A DNA stretch of 64,000 nt from Oegoconia quadripuncta (Eukaryota > Arthropoda > Insecta > Lepidoptera > Autostichidae), in NCBI GenBank assembly GCA_949316235.1, contig OX438758.1:7473731-7537730 (forward strand), written 5' to 3'. Below, in pieces: positions 31,627-44,400 of the stretch. The notes under the pieces are model-generated. The model was given only the letters and a program-made list of their open reading frames with translations, was not told where the DNA came from and made no database searches. The first letter of the stretch is position 1; the number at the start of each line of letters is the position of its first letter. Both the position numbers and the translations under genes were made by a program.

Positions 31627-34600
31627 TTACAATACTTTCAACCCAAAATCGCAGATATTGTATTGGATATACGTTGGGGGGTAAAAAGGCGATTCCGCCA
31701 GCATGACTTCTTGTACGGATGTGGGGACATCCGCAACTAATGCAGCCACTGATGCAGCTACCGCTGGATCTGTAAAGGAACATCATAATTTTATGACTTT
31801 AAAAAAAATGTCTTGACAAACAAGCGAGCAGCTCACCTCGGGGATGGTGATTACTGCTACCCATGGCGATTACTACCTATACTATTTGGATTCTCCCATA
31901 GATAAGATCAATATATCGACCTTAAAACTGGGGTCACACTTGTGTTATCACCCTGAAGACCAAGAAGGAACTAATTTCACTGGCTCTCTTATTTTTCACA
32001 TCGGAATACAACAATGTGGGTATTGATGGGCAGAAATTGTGATACCTACTTAACTGACCTCCTGCATTACAAAGAGAAAGAGATCTAATAACCCAGGGAA
32101 AATACGGTAAAAAATTAGCTTAGCTAGACTTAATTCAGAACCGACTTATATAATTGCTATCTTATAATCTTGGAAATGTAATTTTGAATAATGAAGCCTA
32201 AAAAAAAGAGCGCTTAGTCTACATTTTTTTTAGAAAACCCTATTTTTAATTTGTGTCTTAATAACAATAAATACTAACTGATATTTAATTTGGTAGACTT
32301 TTGTTAAACACAGTTAACATAGTGATGGATAAAAAACTAAGCATGTTATAGTTAGGCATGCATGTGCTTTAGGTGAAAATGTCGTCGAGCTGCACTGCTT
32401 AAGATATAAAAATTAGAGCTAATATTTTGTAATGATAATTTAAAGAAATACCCATCAATTGAGCATTTTTTTAAAGCAATACACTTTACAACTTTAGCAT
32501 ATTTAGTTACTTGCGTTTCTAACAAATTTTTACAACACTTTATTAAATGTTACAAGAAAATCGCGGTAATTCGTTTGATACATTCGGTTAAATAATACCA
32601 ATTCGGTTCCGTTATTTGACAGTTGAGTAATTCCAATCGGTGACAATGTTCACCTGGCTAACTTATCAGTTCTACGTCATACTGCCCAGCTAGATTGGTT
32701 ATAAACGATACCTGGATTATTTGCTACTGCAGGTCCAATGATGAATGGTGGAAAAGCATCTTGGACAAACGCTGTCACTTCAGCCTGCTCCAGCTGTATG
32801 TTATCGATGTTAGGAATTATCGTCGTGAATGATGCAGAGCCTGTACAATATTGTTAAATTTAGAAACAAAAATTTTCATATTGATATGGGTATATACCTA
32901 CCAAAGCATCGTAGATTGTGTTACTTATTGGTAAAAATAGTATTTTCAATAAAAAAAAATATTAATTAACTACTAATCTATATATATTTTGCGGTTCTAT
33001 ACCCGAGGGGTCTCAAAGAGACCTTATTACTAAGCATATGTCCGTCTAACTGTATATCACATGGGTCTTCAGCTTCGGATGTAGGTAATAGGTAGGACAT
33101 TTGAAATTGTCATAAAATACGTCATGGAATTTCTTGGAAAACAATAAATAATTCAAGGAATTTAAACTCGAATACAAGATAAAATTAAAGAAAACGAAAT
33201 CTAAACCCAAGATGGGCAAACAATATAATTTTGTTCGACGTACTTATTTCATCTCTTTCTTCAAAATGGTATAAATATAAAATATTGAACTTGGTCAGAT
33301 TCAGATGCATATTCATTAAAATAAATTAAAATATTATTTATTTATATTTATTTATTTAAGGACTGCCTTCAATTGAGAACAATGTAGACCGACTATTTCA
33401 CGTGTCTTTAGAAACACGGCAACACTCGCAATAAAATGCCACTAATGGTCACCCAACCAAGGCCTGGCCCAGCCAGACATTTTTTAACTTGACGATTAAT
33501 TTTGACGACCGACGATGTTTGGTGTAGTGGTTAGCAACTCTGACCACTATACCAATCCCGCTAGGGGCATATGTCTGTGTGATGAATACGGACATGTGTA
33601 CCCGAGTTATGGATGTTTTCATTTATAATAAGTATTTATTTCCAAAAAAAAATGTATTTATGTAGTATATCAACCATCTGGTATACACAACACAAGCCTA
33701 TAGTTGCTTACTGTGGAACTAGATGGCGCTGTGTGTATGTCTAAGGATATTTATTATTATTATTAACTCCGCTAATCGAAAACGAATAGCGAAAGTGACT
33801 GCGACACGAGTACCTAAAAATAAATAAGTTAAATATGTAATATTATATTACATACCCACACACATCAACATTCTATAAAAGTCTTCTGCTATATAACTTA
33901 TGAAATAAACCTACTTGATTTGGGTGAATGATACGAGTACCTACCTACGCGTATGTTTCCATTCTAGGCTGGCGAATTGGTGAATGCAGATTTTTTGGGA
34001 GTTTCGCACCATCGATTCTGCTGTCCATAACTGTTATGTGCATAATCGTTTAGTCGTATTTTACTAAACCCACGGTAAAACATTTCTTCACAAGACCAGA
34101 GTATTTTATTATGGTGGTACGGGACCCTTTATGCACGTGTCCGACTAGCATTTCTGCATTATGTTAAAGTATCACAAACGAGCATACAGTAAGCCGGTGT
34201 AAAATGTATTGTATTGTTAAAATAGAGAAGATATTTACTGTAAATGATGTCTGAGAAGTCAACGGCTGTTATTGGTTCTCTGCTATTCCGGTAAAATCTG
34301 AAATAAGTACTGCGGGAAAAAACTCTGAGGTTCCTCACTTGGATGGTGAAGACGATTTTATTTGAAGCTTTGTTTATACTGAAAATAGAAAAAAATCATA
34401 TTGGATACCTACATGCATGGTGAATGACATTGGGAAATAAAGACTTAAAGGTCAGTACGCTTCCACCTTCGTCAAGTACCAATTCGTTGTTTTTTTTTTT
34501 TATGCACAACGGGTTGGTACTTGACCTCAATCACACCTGATGTTAAGTGAAGATGAGGTCGAAGGTGGAAGCGTACTGACACGGAAACCCCAACCCATTT

Positions 34601-36199
34601 GGGGGACTGGCTATCTTATCTCTGACAACCGGAACATAACAATGCTATTAACATTGCTGCTTGGCGGCAGATTTAGATAAGATGGTGGCAGCTAGCCAGG
34701 CGGACATTTAAAATGCCCTACCACCAACCAAACCGAGTACTTAAACATGTACCCCGCTGGGGATCGAACCCGCGATACGATTTGTGCATAAAAAAAAAGA
34801 AACTTGACTATATTGATCGTTGTGAATATAATAATTCATGTCAGTCGATGACAAACAAGCAAGCATCTTCATCATCATAATGTCAGCTACAGGACGTCTA
34901 GTGCAGAACATAGATCTCTCCCATAGATCCAGACCAACTGTTTGCCAACTGGCAGCGGTCAGCATCCAACGACTTCCCGCGGCTTCCTTGGGTCGTCCAC
35001 TTTGTTGGAGGACAACCTACGCTGCACATGCAAGCAGTTTACGTTGTGGATACTGACCACGAAGTACTCTCATCTCAGCCCGTAAACGTCCCACTGCAGG
35101 GATATAGGCCTTCCCTCGTATAATGAGGGAGTATGGGCCATAGTCCACCACGCTGGCCCAATGCGGGTTGGGAACTACTTCTCTGACTACCCTCATCCTT
35201 AAATATCAAGGTTAAGAATGGAATGCTTTTTAAGCCTGTATAATATGTACTAGCTCTTATCGTTCACACCAGAACCAACAATGTGGGTGTGTTGGCGGTA
35301 GAAATAGATAAGAGAATGGTATCCAGGGTAAGGGAAAGATATACCACCTGAAGTACTTACTAAAACTCTTCAACTCTAGTACTGTTCAGCCCATATATCA
35401 TCACGTTCGTAGGGGTCGCTGTGAGGTTAACATGCGAGAGATACACTGGGTATTGGCTTCTGTGCAACGGATCAGGTATAGGTCCATTCCTGATGATGCA
35501 CTTAGAGTGTTTAGCGAAGAACTGACGGATGCAGTTTAGATCGTAGACAAAGCAGGGACGCTCTATTATAGCGCTGTCATCTACAAATAATGGTGGGTGC
35601 AGTTAAAAGAGATTTACAATAAAATTTGAAAACAATTAGGTAAAAAAAGACGAAACAAGAATGCCTTATTTGATTAGAACGTAGTCCTGAGTTTTATGTT
35701 TTTTGAGCTTGAAACTCGTCGATGAAGAAGTAAATCACAACTCCAAACAAATAAGATGGGGTTTCCCGGTCAGTACGCTGCCACCTTCGGCCTCATCTTC
35801 ACTTAACATCAGGTGTGATTGAGGTCAAGTGCTAACCCATTGTAGATAAAACAAAATCACAACTCCTGTTCTATCATCCATAAGAACAACAAGTTAACCA
35901 TGCTATGTCATTTTCTGTAGCCATAAAACGATTAATGTTTGAGAGACCGTAACCATCTTCACTGCAAAGCTTAGATCTTCCTGTATCAGTAAAGTAACTT
36001 TTAACAAGACTCTGCAATTTTTGTTGTTGTGAGATGGGACACCCATTTTGCGATAAATATCCATGACCCATAATGGACACCTACCTGGATTACCAACATA
36101 CTCGTACTGGTATTTTGTCTTGTTTCCAGTATTCTCTAAGTAAACATCAGATAGACACCCAACACTCGCTATTAACAAAATCAAACAGACGTGCTTCAT
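31627..36199 (-). CDS. Fibrohexamerin/P25-like secreted protein, gene C (5 exons)
   Basis: Exons: 36085-36199, 35361-35580, 34239-34378, 32712-32840, 31627-31769, all GT-AG; 747 nt, 248 residues. The signal peptide (MKHVCLILLIASVGCLS) is followed by a short acidic/polar linker in place of the Asn-rich arm of A and B. Exon 2 gives RPCFVYDLNCI, then a third Cys and GPIPDPL; likely N-glycosylation sites are in VNLTA and LNSTR. Exon 5 ends YNICDFGLKVL. It belongs to the C-F clade (exon 2 of 220 nt). The predicted mature size of about 26 kDa fits fibrohexamerin. Introns carry a SINE-B inside repeat D and SINE-A copies. Confidence 0.8.
33361..33830. repeat. Repeat D split by a SINE-B insertion
   Basis: 33361-33480 and 33770-33830 are the two halves of repeat D (intact at 24170-24310). 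Between them, SINE-B occupies about 33518-33763 with box A TGGTGTAGTGGTTAGCA and a damaged box B. It lies in intron 3 of gene C. Confidence 0.6.
34451..34776 (-). mobile_element. SINE-A with abutting inverted tail piece
   Basis: 34451-34489 is a deleted plus-oriented SINE-A tail; 34491-34776 is a minus-oriented copy, cut within the head after ggggatcgaacccgcga. The two T-rich tails meet, as at 11.37 kb. It lies in intron 2 of gene C. Confidence 0.62.
34860..35180. repeat. Retroelement tail plus SINE-C fragment in intron 2 of gene C
   Basis: 34865-35060 begins catcatcataatgtcagcta and contains a ggcttccttgggtcgtccac block that I associate with lepidopteran retroelement tails. 35082-35180 is SINE-C (gggatataggccttccctcg). 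Confidence 0.5.
35755..35852 (+). mobile_element. SINE-A tail fragment in intron 1 of gene C
   Basis: Contains ggcctcatcttcacttaaca and the gtgattgaggtcaagtgc block; ends near 35852. Confidence 0.55.
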
Positions 36200-36263
36200 T
36201 TTGGATCGATTTAAACTAAATGCGATTTGATTTTTGCAATTAGCTTTATAAGAAGTAAACATC

Positions 36264-36275
36264 ATCGCGTGATAA
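36264..36275. promoter_or_regulatory. ATCGCGTGATAA motif upstream of gene C
   Basis: The motif lies 65-76 bp above the ATG. A TATA-like CTTATAAAGC (minus) is at about 36243-36252, between motif and gene. Identical 12-mers lie at the same distance in genes D, E and F. Confidence 0.6.
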
Positions 36276-36368
36276 TGTAATTGTAGATAGGGGAACTTGA
36301 TCTGATTTCCAATAACCAAGGTGCAGGTTTAAAACTGGACTCGTAGTTACATTACCGTCACGATATTA

Positions 36369-37008
36369 TTCAGTCTAGTGGCGCCATAAATTTAAATTTA
36401 TTTTTATTATCATCATCATTATCAGCCCGTAAACATCCCACTGTAGGCCTTCCGAGGGAGTATGGGCCACAATCCACCACGCTGGCCCAATGCGGGTTGG
36501 GGACTTCACAAGCCTTAGAATTTTTATCCATCATGCACAATGTTTTCCATCACCGTTCAAGAGCAGTCGGGTAAATTGCACATAAGTAATTAAATTAAAT
36601 TTAAAAGCTCATTGTTCATGGCCTGCCTGGGAATCAAACCCGAACTTCCCAAATTGGGACACCGCGTCTTAACCGCTGAGCCACCGACACGCTCCAAAAA
36701 AATCGCTCTGACCTGCACTCGAGTTATTAAGCCTAAAAACTAGTTATCAGTTAAAAACTAGGTATTTAGGTATCCTAAATAGCATTAATTACGGTTATCT
36801 TTGAGAATGTCAAATTGTTGATGAAAAGCGGCCACCTTTTTATAATCGTGAAATCTATTAAATATTAACAGAATATCAAAACTATTTTTTTTTCTTTCTT
36901 TTAGCTTTCTCGAGTCAGGTCAAAGTGATTTTTTTTTATTTATTCTGTATTTAAAAAGTAAATCCCAATTCATCCAATGAGGGTGCCACTGGACGGAATA
37001 AAATCTGT
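36369..37008. repeat. GGCGCC repeat with nested SINE-C (36408-36695)
   Basis: Left end CAGTCTAGTGGCGCC and right end CACTGGACGGAATAAA are inverted. SINE-C in minus orientation, with head box B near 36630-36645 and a GGTGGCTCAGCGG-like box A near 36680, interrupts it. Confidence 0.55.
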
Positions 37009-37009
37009 T

Positions 37010-38415
37010 ATAGCCTTTTATCTAATCTGAATGTAATCCACTGTAACTCCTGTATAAACTAGGATAAACAGTGGTACTCCGTACGGCACCTGCTGAAGGT
37101 AAACGATGCACTTCGTGACTCCATTGCATATTAGAGCATGAACTAATTAAAGAAAAAAGTAGGATGTACTCGTAAGTAGGAAATCTCTTTTCGGTCTGCA
37201 TGACAGTAGACTTGATTTCATGGTACCAGTATAAAATTTGTGGACTCTATTGCTGCAGGAATGTGTCAACGCTGAGACCCCGTGATTTGTATTGTCGCAT
37301 TTAAAGTCATTTTCAGGTCTAGGTATCTACATATTTAGGGTTAACTCATCTCTTGACATGAAGGTCTTCAAAGGTGAGTAAGAAATTTGAGCATAACCGC
37401 GTAGACCAGGGTTATACAGGAGCATCCGAGGTCCATAAATATTGCGATCGCCAATTAGCTTACTCAATGCGGTGTAACGACTATCATATGGAAAATTCTC
37501 CTGAGAAAGTGATAAAGAAGAAAGAAATAGTATTTATTGTCAATAAGTACAGAAAATTTCATAGGTATAACATTTTGCATAATCAAATGTATTTGTGGCA
37601 AAGGGATTGGGCGTCAGCATTTGCTGCCAATATGTCGTATGGCAATTGACAGCGCTGGTTTTCAGCGCAACCCCTCTCTCACTCTCACACTAGGTTTAGG
37701 TCTCAAAAAAAAGAACAATGAAAAGACAGTTAAATTCTGCAGTATTTATATCACGGGCCCTATTTTCGCGCACTCGAAACTTGGCTGTGGTTAGGTATTG
37801 CTATCTCTATCACTCTTACACCATACGCGAGTGCAAAAATCACAAATCTATTGATGTCTATCGACATTGAAAGCGCATGAGAATCAATGCGAATAAATAA
37901 ATCTTTATCGCGCTCTTCTCAGTAGATAAAATAGCGCCATCTCTTAGAATCGTCGAGAACTAATAGTACCGATGAGAATATGGCTAAACTACCGCGCACA
38001 ATATTTTTTTTAGTCTATGGCAGTAAATCGATCATATTGAAGTGCAAGAAAAAAATTACTATATTGATTAAACATGTGAGTTTTATGAGCGCATTATGTT
38101 TGTCATTCTTAAATACTCGCATGTTTTTTGGTCACTTTTCTGCGGTAAGTGATGCAGTTTTAATAATATAAATCAGCATTTGATACGACAGTTCGCGAAC
38201 GAAGTCGGTGTATGACTGAGTTCTGATTGCTCCAAACTCCCGTTTTAAAACCAATTAATATTATAAGCATTGTTTTACAGAAATGTATTTGATTGAACAT
38301 CACCATCGCCTTTGTACACCGGTTAAAATAATATCACTGTGTATATTTTTAAGCTGTGTACAATAAAGAATTTTTTCTTTCTTTCTTTCTTTCTTCTCAG
38401 AGTACTAACAAAATA
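37010..38415. other. No gene recognised between genes C and D
   Basis: Short frames at 37374-37800 lack recognisable domains. TTTC microsatellite at 38375-38395 just below the end of gene D. Confidence 0.4.
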
Positions 38416-38419
38416 ATTT

Positions 38420-41400
38420 TTACAGCACTTTTAACCCAAAATCGCAAATATTGTATTGTATATAATTTGGAATATAGAAAGGAGACTCGGCCAGCATCTC
38501 CTCTTGACCGGATGTAGCGAGATCCGTAAACAATTCAGCAACTGCTTGTATTACCACTGGATCTGCAAATAAATATCGAAAATGGCTTACTCAATAAGCA
38601 AAGCTTTACAAAATTTATTGAGTTCAAATACGAGATATCATCATGGATTCTATGTTGAAAAAACGTGTAAGAAATATCAAGAGGCGCCTCGATATGACCA
38701 AAAAACTCATCAACGGCTTGTATTATCACAGGATCTGTAAATAAATGTAAAAAAATTAATAAAAATGAGGTAGACTGATAAAAACGTTCCAATTTATCCC
38801 CTCTCTATATGAACCAATCAATCAATCAATTCTTTAGCTTTTGGCAACTCTTAGAATTTTGCCAGTGTCGAGTGAGTCATGAGGGTGACACCATCTCAGA
38901 TAATGAAAATGTCTGAGATGCATCAAAAGGTTTGGTGCCTTGGTATGCGCGAAATGCGCATAAACTTACTTAATAATGGCAGAATATTGTGCAGCAAAAG
39001 TTAGTGATGGTGTACAAGTGAAGGGAAGTGTAAATTAAACTGCGTAACGAAGCATTCTGCCACTTTACTGAAGAATGAGTCTAGTCTAGTCATTACTTGT
39101 TTTGACGGAGACTGACTTATAAACTGAAGAAATAAAAGAAATAGGACATGGCCGTATGGGCTTAGACCCCTTTACCTTCTCCGAGAGGAGTGAATAAAAC
39201 GAAAAAAAAATCATGTTCATCATTTCATCCGTTGGATGCGCGTAGTGCCTTCTACATCGTATACAAAAAGCAAGAAAGTTGAAATTGGCATGCATTTCAT
39301 ACTTATAACTATATTTTTATACATACCTGGGTTATTGGCTACTTCAGGTCCAAATATTGTCACTGGGGTAGCGTCGTCGACATACGCTGTCACCTCAGCC
39401 TTGTCCAGCTGTATGTCGTTGATTTTGGGAATTACTGCAGTAATCGATACCGATCCTGTATAATATAGGTTTTGAATTTAATTACCGTTAAGACATCTCT
39501 ACACTTCAGATTGATATTACTTTGCCAAATTGAGGAGAAAGCACAAAAAAATCTGTACATTCCTCCTCTAGTAAAATTCACTAAGATTATTGATATTTCT
39601 TGTAATTTAGTGAATGTAGAAGTTCACTATTACATTATCTTTAAAGTATATGAGGACATTCATCAAGTATAAAAAATAATAATGGTATTTACTGTATGTC
39701 ACTTCCGCGTAACTCAGGGCCGTTATTGGCTCTCTGCGATTCCGGTAAAATCTCAAGTAAGTAGAAGGGGAAACGAGCCTTAGAGGCTTTATTTGGATGG
39801 TGAAGACAATCTTATCTGAAGCCTTGTTAATACTGCAAATAGAAATAATATGTGAAAGAACTGCCCGGCAATACCAACACCCCCGTCACAAAGTATGTAA
39901 AGCGTCGCACCGCGCCTCGTGGAAGATCTTCCTTTTCCTGCAAACGTTTCAACCGTCTCCGCGTAAACAACATAGGGTTTACGCATCGGAGGACGCGGGT
40001 TCGATCCCCAGCGGGGTACATGTTCAGTACATCTTTTTTTATTGTTGTTGTGTAAAATGTATAATTTTCATTTTGTGCAATAAAATGTATATGTATTGTA
40101 TTCGATTTGGTAGGTGGTAGGGCATTTCAAAAAAACGTAGGTGAACATTTTTTTTTCAATTGCTGGATTGAAAATTAATGTGATTATTTTTAAACCCCAA
40201 CGAAAAACAACGGGCGTTCTTTCTTCATATGTAGTATCTGAATAATGAAATACTCGTATGAAAAATGATTTATTGTATAATCATAGTTTACAATACAGTA
40301 TTTGATTGCTGAGGACCCCTATTAAGTAAATAAATACCTGTACCAGGAGTCCTCGCTCTTCCATGGTGACAGTTACAACAATAGCTACAATAGTGTGGTT
40401 CGGTTTCAGTGCAGATTGATTTTATATTTAAGATTAAACTAGGGGAAAGCTTATTAGCCATTGATGAAAATCCGTCCAGCTGTTTAACAGCCTTCGTGGC
40501 TCAATGTAAACAACATTGGGTTTACGATTCGGAGGTCGCGGGGTCGATCCTCAGCGGGTTACATGATTAAAGACTCGGTTTGGTTGGTGGTAGGGCATTT
40601 TAAATGTCCTCCTTGCTACCTACCACCATCTTATTTAAGTCTACCGCCAAACAGGAATGTTAATAGCATTGTTGTGTTTCGGTTGTCAGAGATAAGATAG
40701 CTAGTCCCCTAAGTACGCTTCCTTTTGGCCTCATTTTCACTAATATCAGGTGGGATTGGGTAAAGTGCTAACCCGTTGAGCATAAAAAAACTATCGATAC
40801 ATGACAACCTACAGAATATTGTAATATTTTTTAGTTATTTGCTTTTAATCATTATAAATGGAAATGTAATATCAATAGCATAATTAAAGCATACACATGA
40901 ACATGGGCTTAGCTGATAATTCAACCTGCAACAAAAAAAGTAAATCAATGAAGCATCTTCTATGTGACTGCGAAGCCATGGCCACAAGGTGGATTGCGTC
41001 ATTTGGGTAAGGAATGTGCCGAACCCAGTGACTACATGCTCTTTCTATTAACTTGTGTCATAACACTTATGAAGTCTATGAGTTAGCAATATGAGGGAAG
41101 GTGCACAAAATACCCCGATTGGATCGATGTGCCCAACTCCACGGTAAATATAACAATAGAATACACAAGAACTCTATAATATCTTGCATAATCCTTCTTC
41201 CCCTTCTTATTTGCGTGAGCGCTTTGCTTTTTCGCGGCCACAGGATGAGCTTTGCCGTTCCAAAGTCAGGACTCTGCTGTGTATTCTCTTCCTCACACTA
41301 TCCGTGCCAGTCCATCGATCGCTGTCTTTAGGAAAAGAGTTAAGGAACATTACCTTTCCATTTCATAGTGTTATTCCGTGTATTAAATGTATGTTATCTA

Positions 41401-44400
41401 AATATATAAAGGAAGAAGCTGACTGACTGACTGACTGACTGACTGACATATCAACGCACAGGCCAAACCGCTGGGTCTAGAGTTTCCAAATTTGGCACGT
41501 AGGTTCCTTACGAGGTCTAGGGGAGCACTAAGAGAGGATTTTTCAAAATTCACCCTTTAAGGGGGTGAAACAGGGGTGGGAAGTTTGTATGAAGAAACAG
41601 TATAACTTGGACATTTCGACTATTTTCGACTCGAAACTTCGCAAGAGTACTCCTAGAAACAAATAAGCTAATACGTGTTTTGAGATTTTTCGAAAAACCC
41701 CCCCCTGGATTGTGAAATGGGGGTTAAAACCGTAAAATCGATATTGGTGTCGTTATTTAGGTTTTATGAGATGTTGATTTTGAAAATGACATTTATTTTA
41801 AGTTAACCCTCTAGGGTTGAGATAGGGGTGGGGGTTGATACCAAAAAAGTCAATATTGGTGTCATTATTTAGGTTTTTTGGGACGTTGATTACGAAAATG
41901 CTATTTGTTTTGAAGCTAACCCCTTGGGGTTAGAGAATGCGATAAGGGTGAGTTGAGATTTTTCGAAAAACAGCCCCCTGGGGTGTGAAATGGGGGTTGA
42001 AACCATAAAATCGATATTGGTGTCGTTATTTAGGTTTTTTGGGATGTTGATTATGAAAATGACATTTATTTTAAGCCAACCCCTTACGGGTTGCGATAGT
42101 GGTAGGGGTTGAAATCACAAATTCAAATTGGTGTCGAAGTCGAAGAGTCAAAGTCGAAGAGTCAATGTCGAAGATTGAAACTCGAAATTCAAAGTCGAAG
42201 GCTCAAAGTCGAAGGCTCAAATTCGAAGGCACAAAGTCGAAGGCTCAAAGTCGAAGGCTCAAAAGTCGAAGGCTCAAAGTCGAAGACTCAAAGTCGAAGG
42301 CTCAAAGTCAAAGGCTCAAAGACGAAGGCTCAAATTCGAAGGCTCGAAGTCGAAGGCTGAAAGTCGAAGGCTCAAAGTCGAAAGCTCAAAGTCGAAGGCT
42401 CAAAGTCGAAGGCTCAAAATCGAAGGCTCAAAGACGAAGGCTCAAAGTCGAAGGCTCAAAGTCGAAGACTCATAGTCGAAGACTCATAGTCGAAGACTCA
42501 TAGTCGAAGACTCAAAGTCGAAAAGTAAAATTCATAGTCAAAGTCATGTCAAAGTCATAGTCAAAATCATAGTCAAAGTCATAGTCAAAGTCATAGTCAA
42601 AGTCATAGTCAAAGTCATAGTCAAAGTCATAGTCAAAGTCATAGTCAAAGTCATAGTCAAAGTCATAGTCAAAGTCATAGTCAAAGTCATAGTCAAAGTC
42701 ATAGTCAAAGTCATAGTCAAAGTCATAGTCAAAGTCATAGTCAAAGTCATAGTCAAAGTCATAGTCAAAGTCATAGTCAAAGTCATAGTCAAAGTCATAG
42801 TCAAAGTCATAGTCAAAGTCATAGTCAAAGTCATAGTCAAAGTCATAGTCAAAGTCATAGTCAAAGTCATAGTCAAAGTCATAGTCAAAGTCATAGTCAA
42901 AGTCATAGTCAAAGTCATAGTCAAAGTCATAGTCAAAGTCATAGTCAAAGTCATAGTCAAAGTCATAGTCAAAGTCATAGTCAAAGTCATAGTCAAAGTC
43001 ATAGTCAAAGTCATAGTCAAAGTCATAGTCAAAGTCATAGTCAAAGTCATAGTCAAAGTCATAGTCAAAGTCATAGTCATAGTCAAAGTCATAGTCAAAG
43101 TCATAGTCAAAGTCATAGTCAAAGTCATAGTCAAAGTCATAGTCAAAGTCATAGTCAAAGTCAAAGTCGTAGTCAATGTCGAGTCGAAGTCATAGTCAAA
43201 GTCATAGTCTAAGTTTTAGTCAAAGTCATAGTCATAGTCAAAGGGGTGAATAGAGTTTCCAAATTTGGCACGTAGGTTCCTTACGAGGTCTAGGGGAGCA
43301 CTAAGAAAGGATTTTTCAAAATTCACCCTTTAAGGGGGTGAAACAGGGGTGGGAAGTTTGTATAAAGAAACAGTATAACTTGGACATTTCGACTATTTTC
43401 GACTCGAAACTTCGCAAGAGGACTCCTAGGAACAAATAAGCTAATACGTGTTTTGAGATTTATCGATAAACAACCCCCTGGGTTGTGAAATGGTGGTTAA
43501 AACCATAAAATCGATATTGGTGTCGTTATTTAGGTTTTATGGGATCTTGATTATGAAAATGACATTTATTTTAAGTTAACCCTCTAGGGTTGAGATAGGG
43601 GTGGGGGTTGCTACCAAAAATGTCTATATTGGACAACCCCCTGGGGTGTGAAATGGGGGTTAAAACCATATAATCGATGATGGTGTCGTTATTTAGATTT
43701 TATGGGATGTTGATTATGAATATGACATTTATTTTAAGTTAACCCTCTAGGGTTGAGATAGGGGTGGGGGTTGATACCAAAAAAGTCAATATTGGTGTCA
43801 TTATTTAGGTTTTTTGGGACGTTGATTACGAAAATGCCATTTGTTTTGAAGCTAACCCCTTGGGGTTAGAGAATGAGATAAGGGTGAGTTGAGATTTTTC
43901 GAAAAACAGCCCCCTGGGGTGTGTAATGGGGGTTGAAACCATAAAATCGATATTGGTGTCGTTATTTAGGTTTTTTGGGATGTTGATTATGAAAATGACA
44001 TTTATTTTAAGCCCACCCTCTAGGGGTGAGATAGGGGCGGGTGATGATACCAAAAAAGTCTATATTGGTGTCGTTATTTAGGTTTTTTGGGATGTTGATT
44101 ATGAAAATGACATTTATTTTAAGCCCACCCTCTAGGGGTGAGATAGGGGCGGGGATGATACCAAAAAAGTCTATATTGGTGTCGTTATTTAGGTTTTTTG
44201 GGACGTTGATTACGAAAATGACATTTATTTTGAAGCTAACCCCTTATGGGTTGCGATAGTGGTAGGGGTTGAAATCACAAATTCAAATTGGTGTCGAAGT
44301 CGAAGAGTCAAAGTCGAAGAGTCAATGTCGAAGATTCAAATTCGAAATTCAAAGTCGAAGGCTCAAAGTCGAAGGCTCAAAGTCGAAGACTCAAAGTCGA

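Noticed and set aside
42099..42503. Lys/Ser/Arg-rich open frames (also 44259-44740)
   Set aside because: Arise from the 14-bp tandem repeat; the pattern follows the DNA unit.
42544..43176. 210-codon minus-strand Met-Thr-Leu-Thr open frame
   Set aside because: Artefact of a 12-bp microsatellite with no stops.
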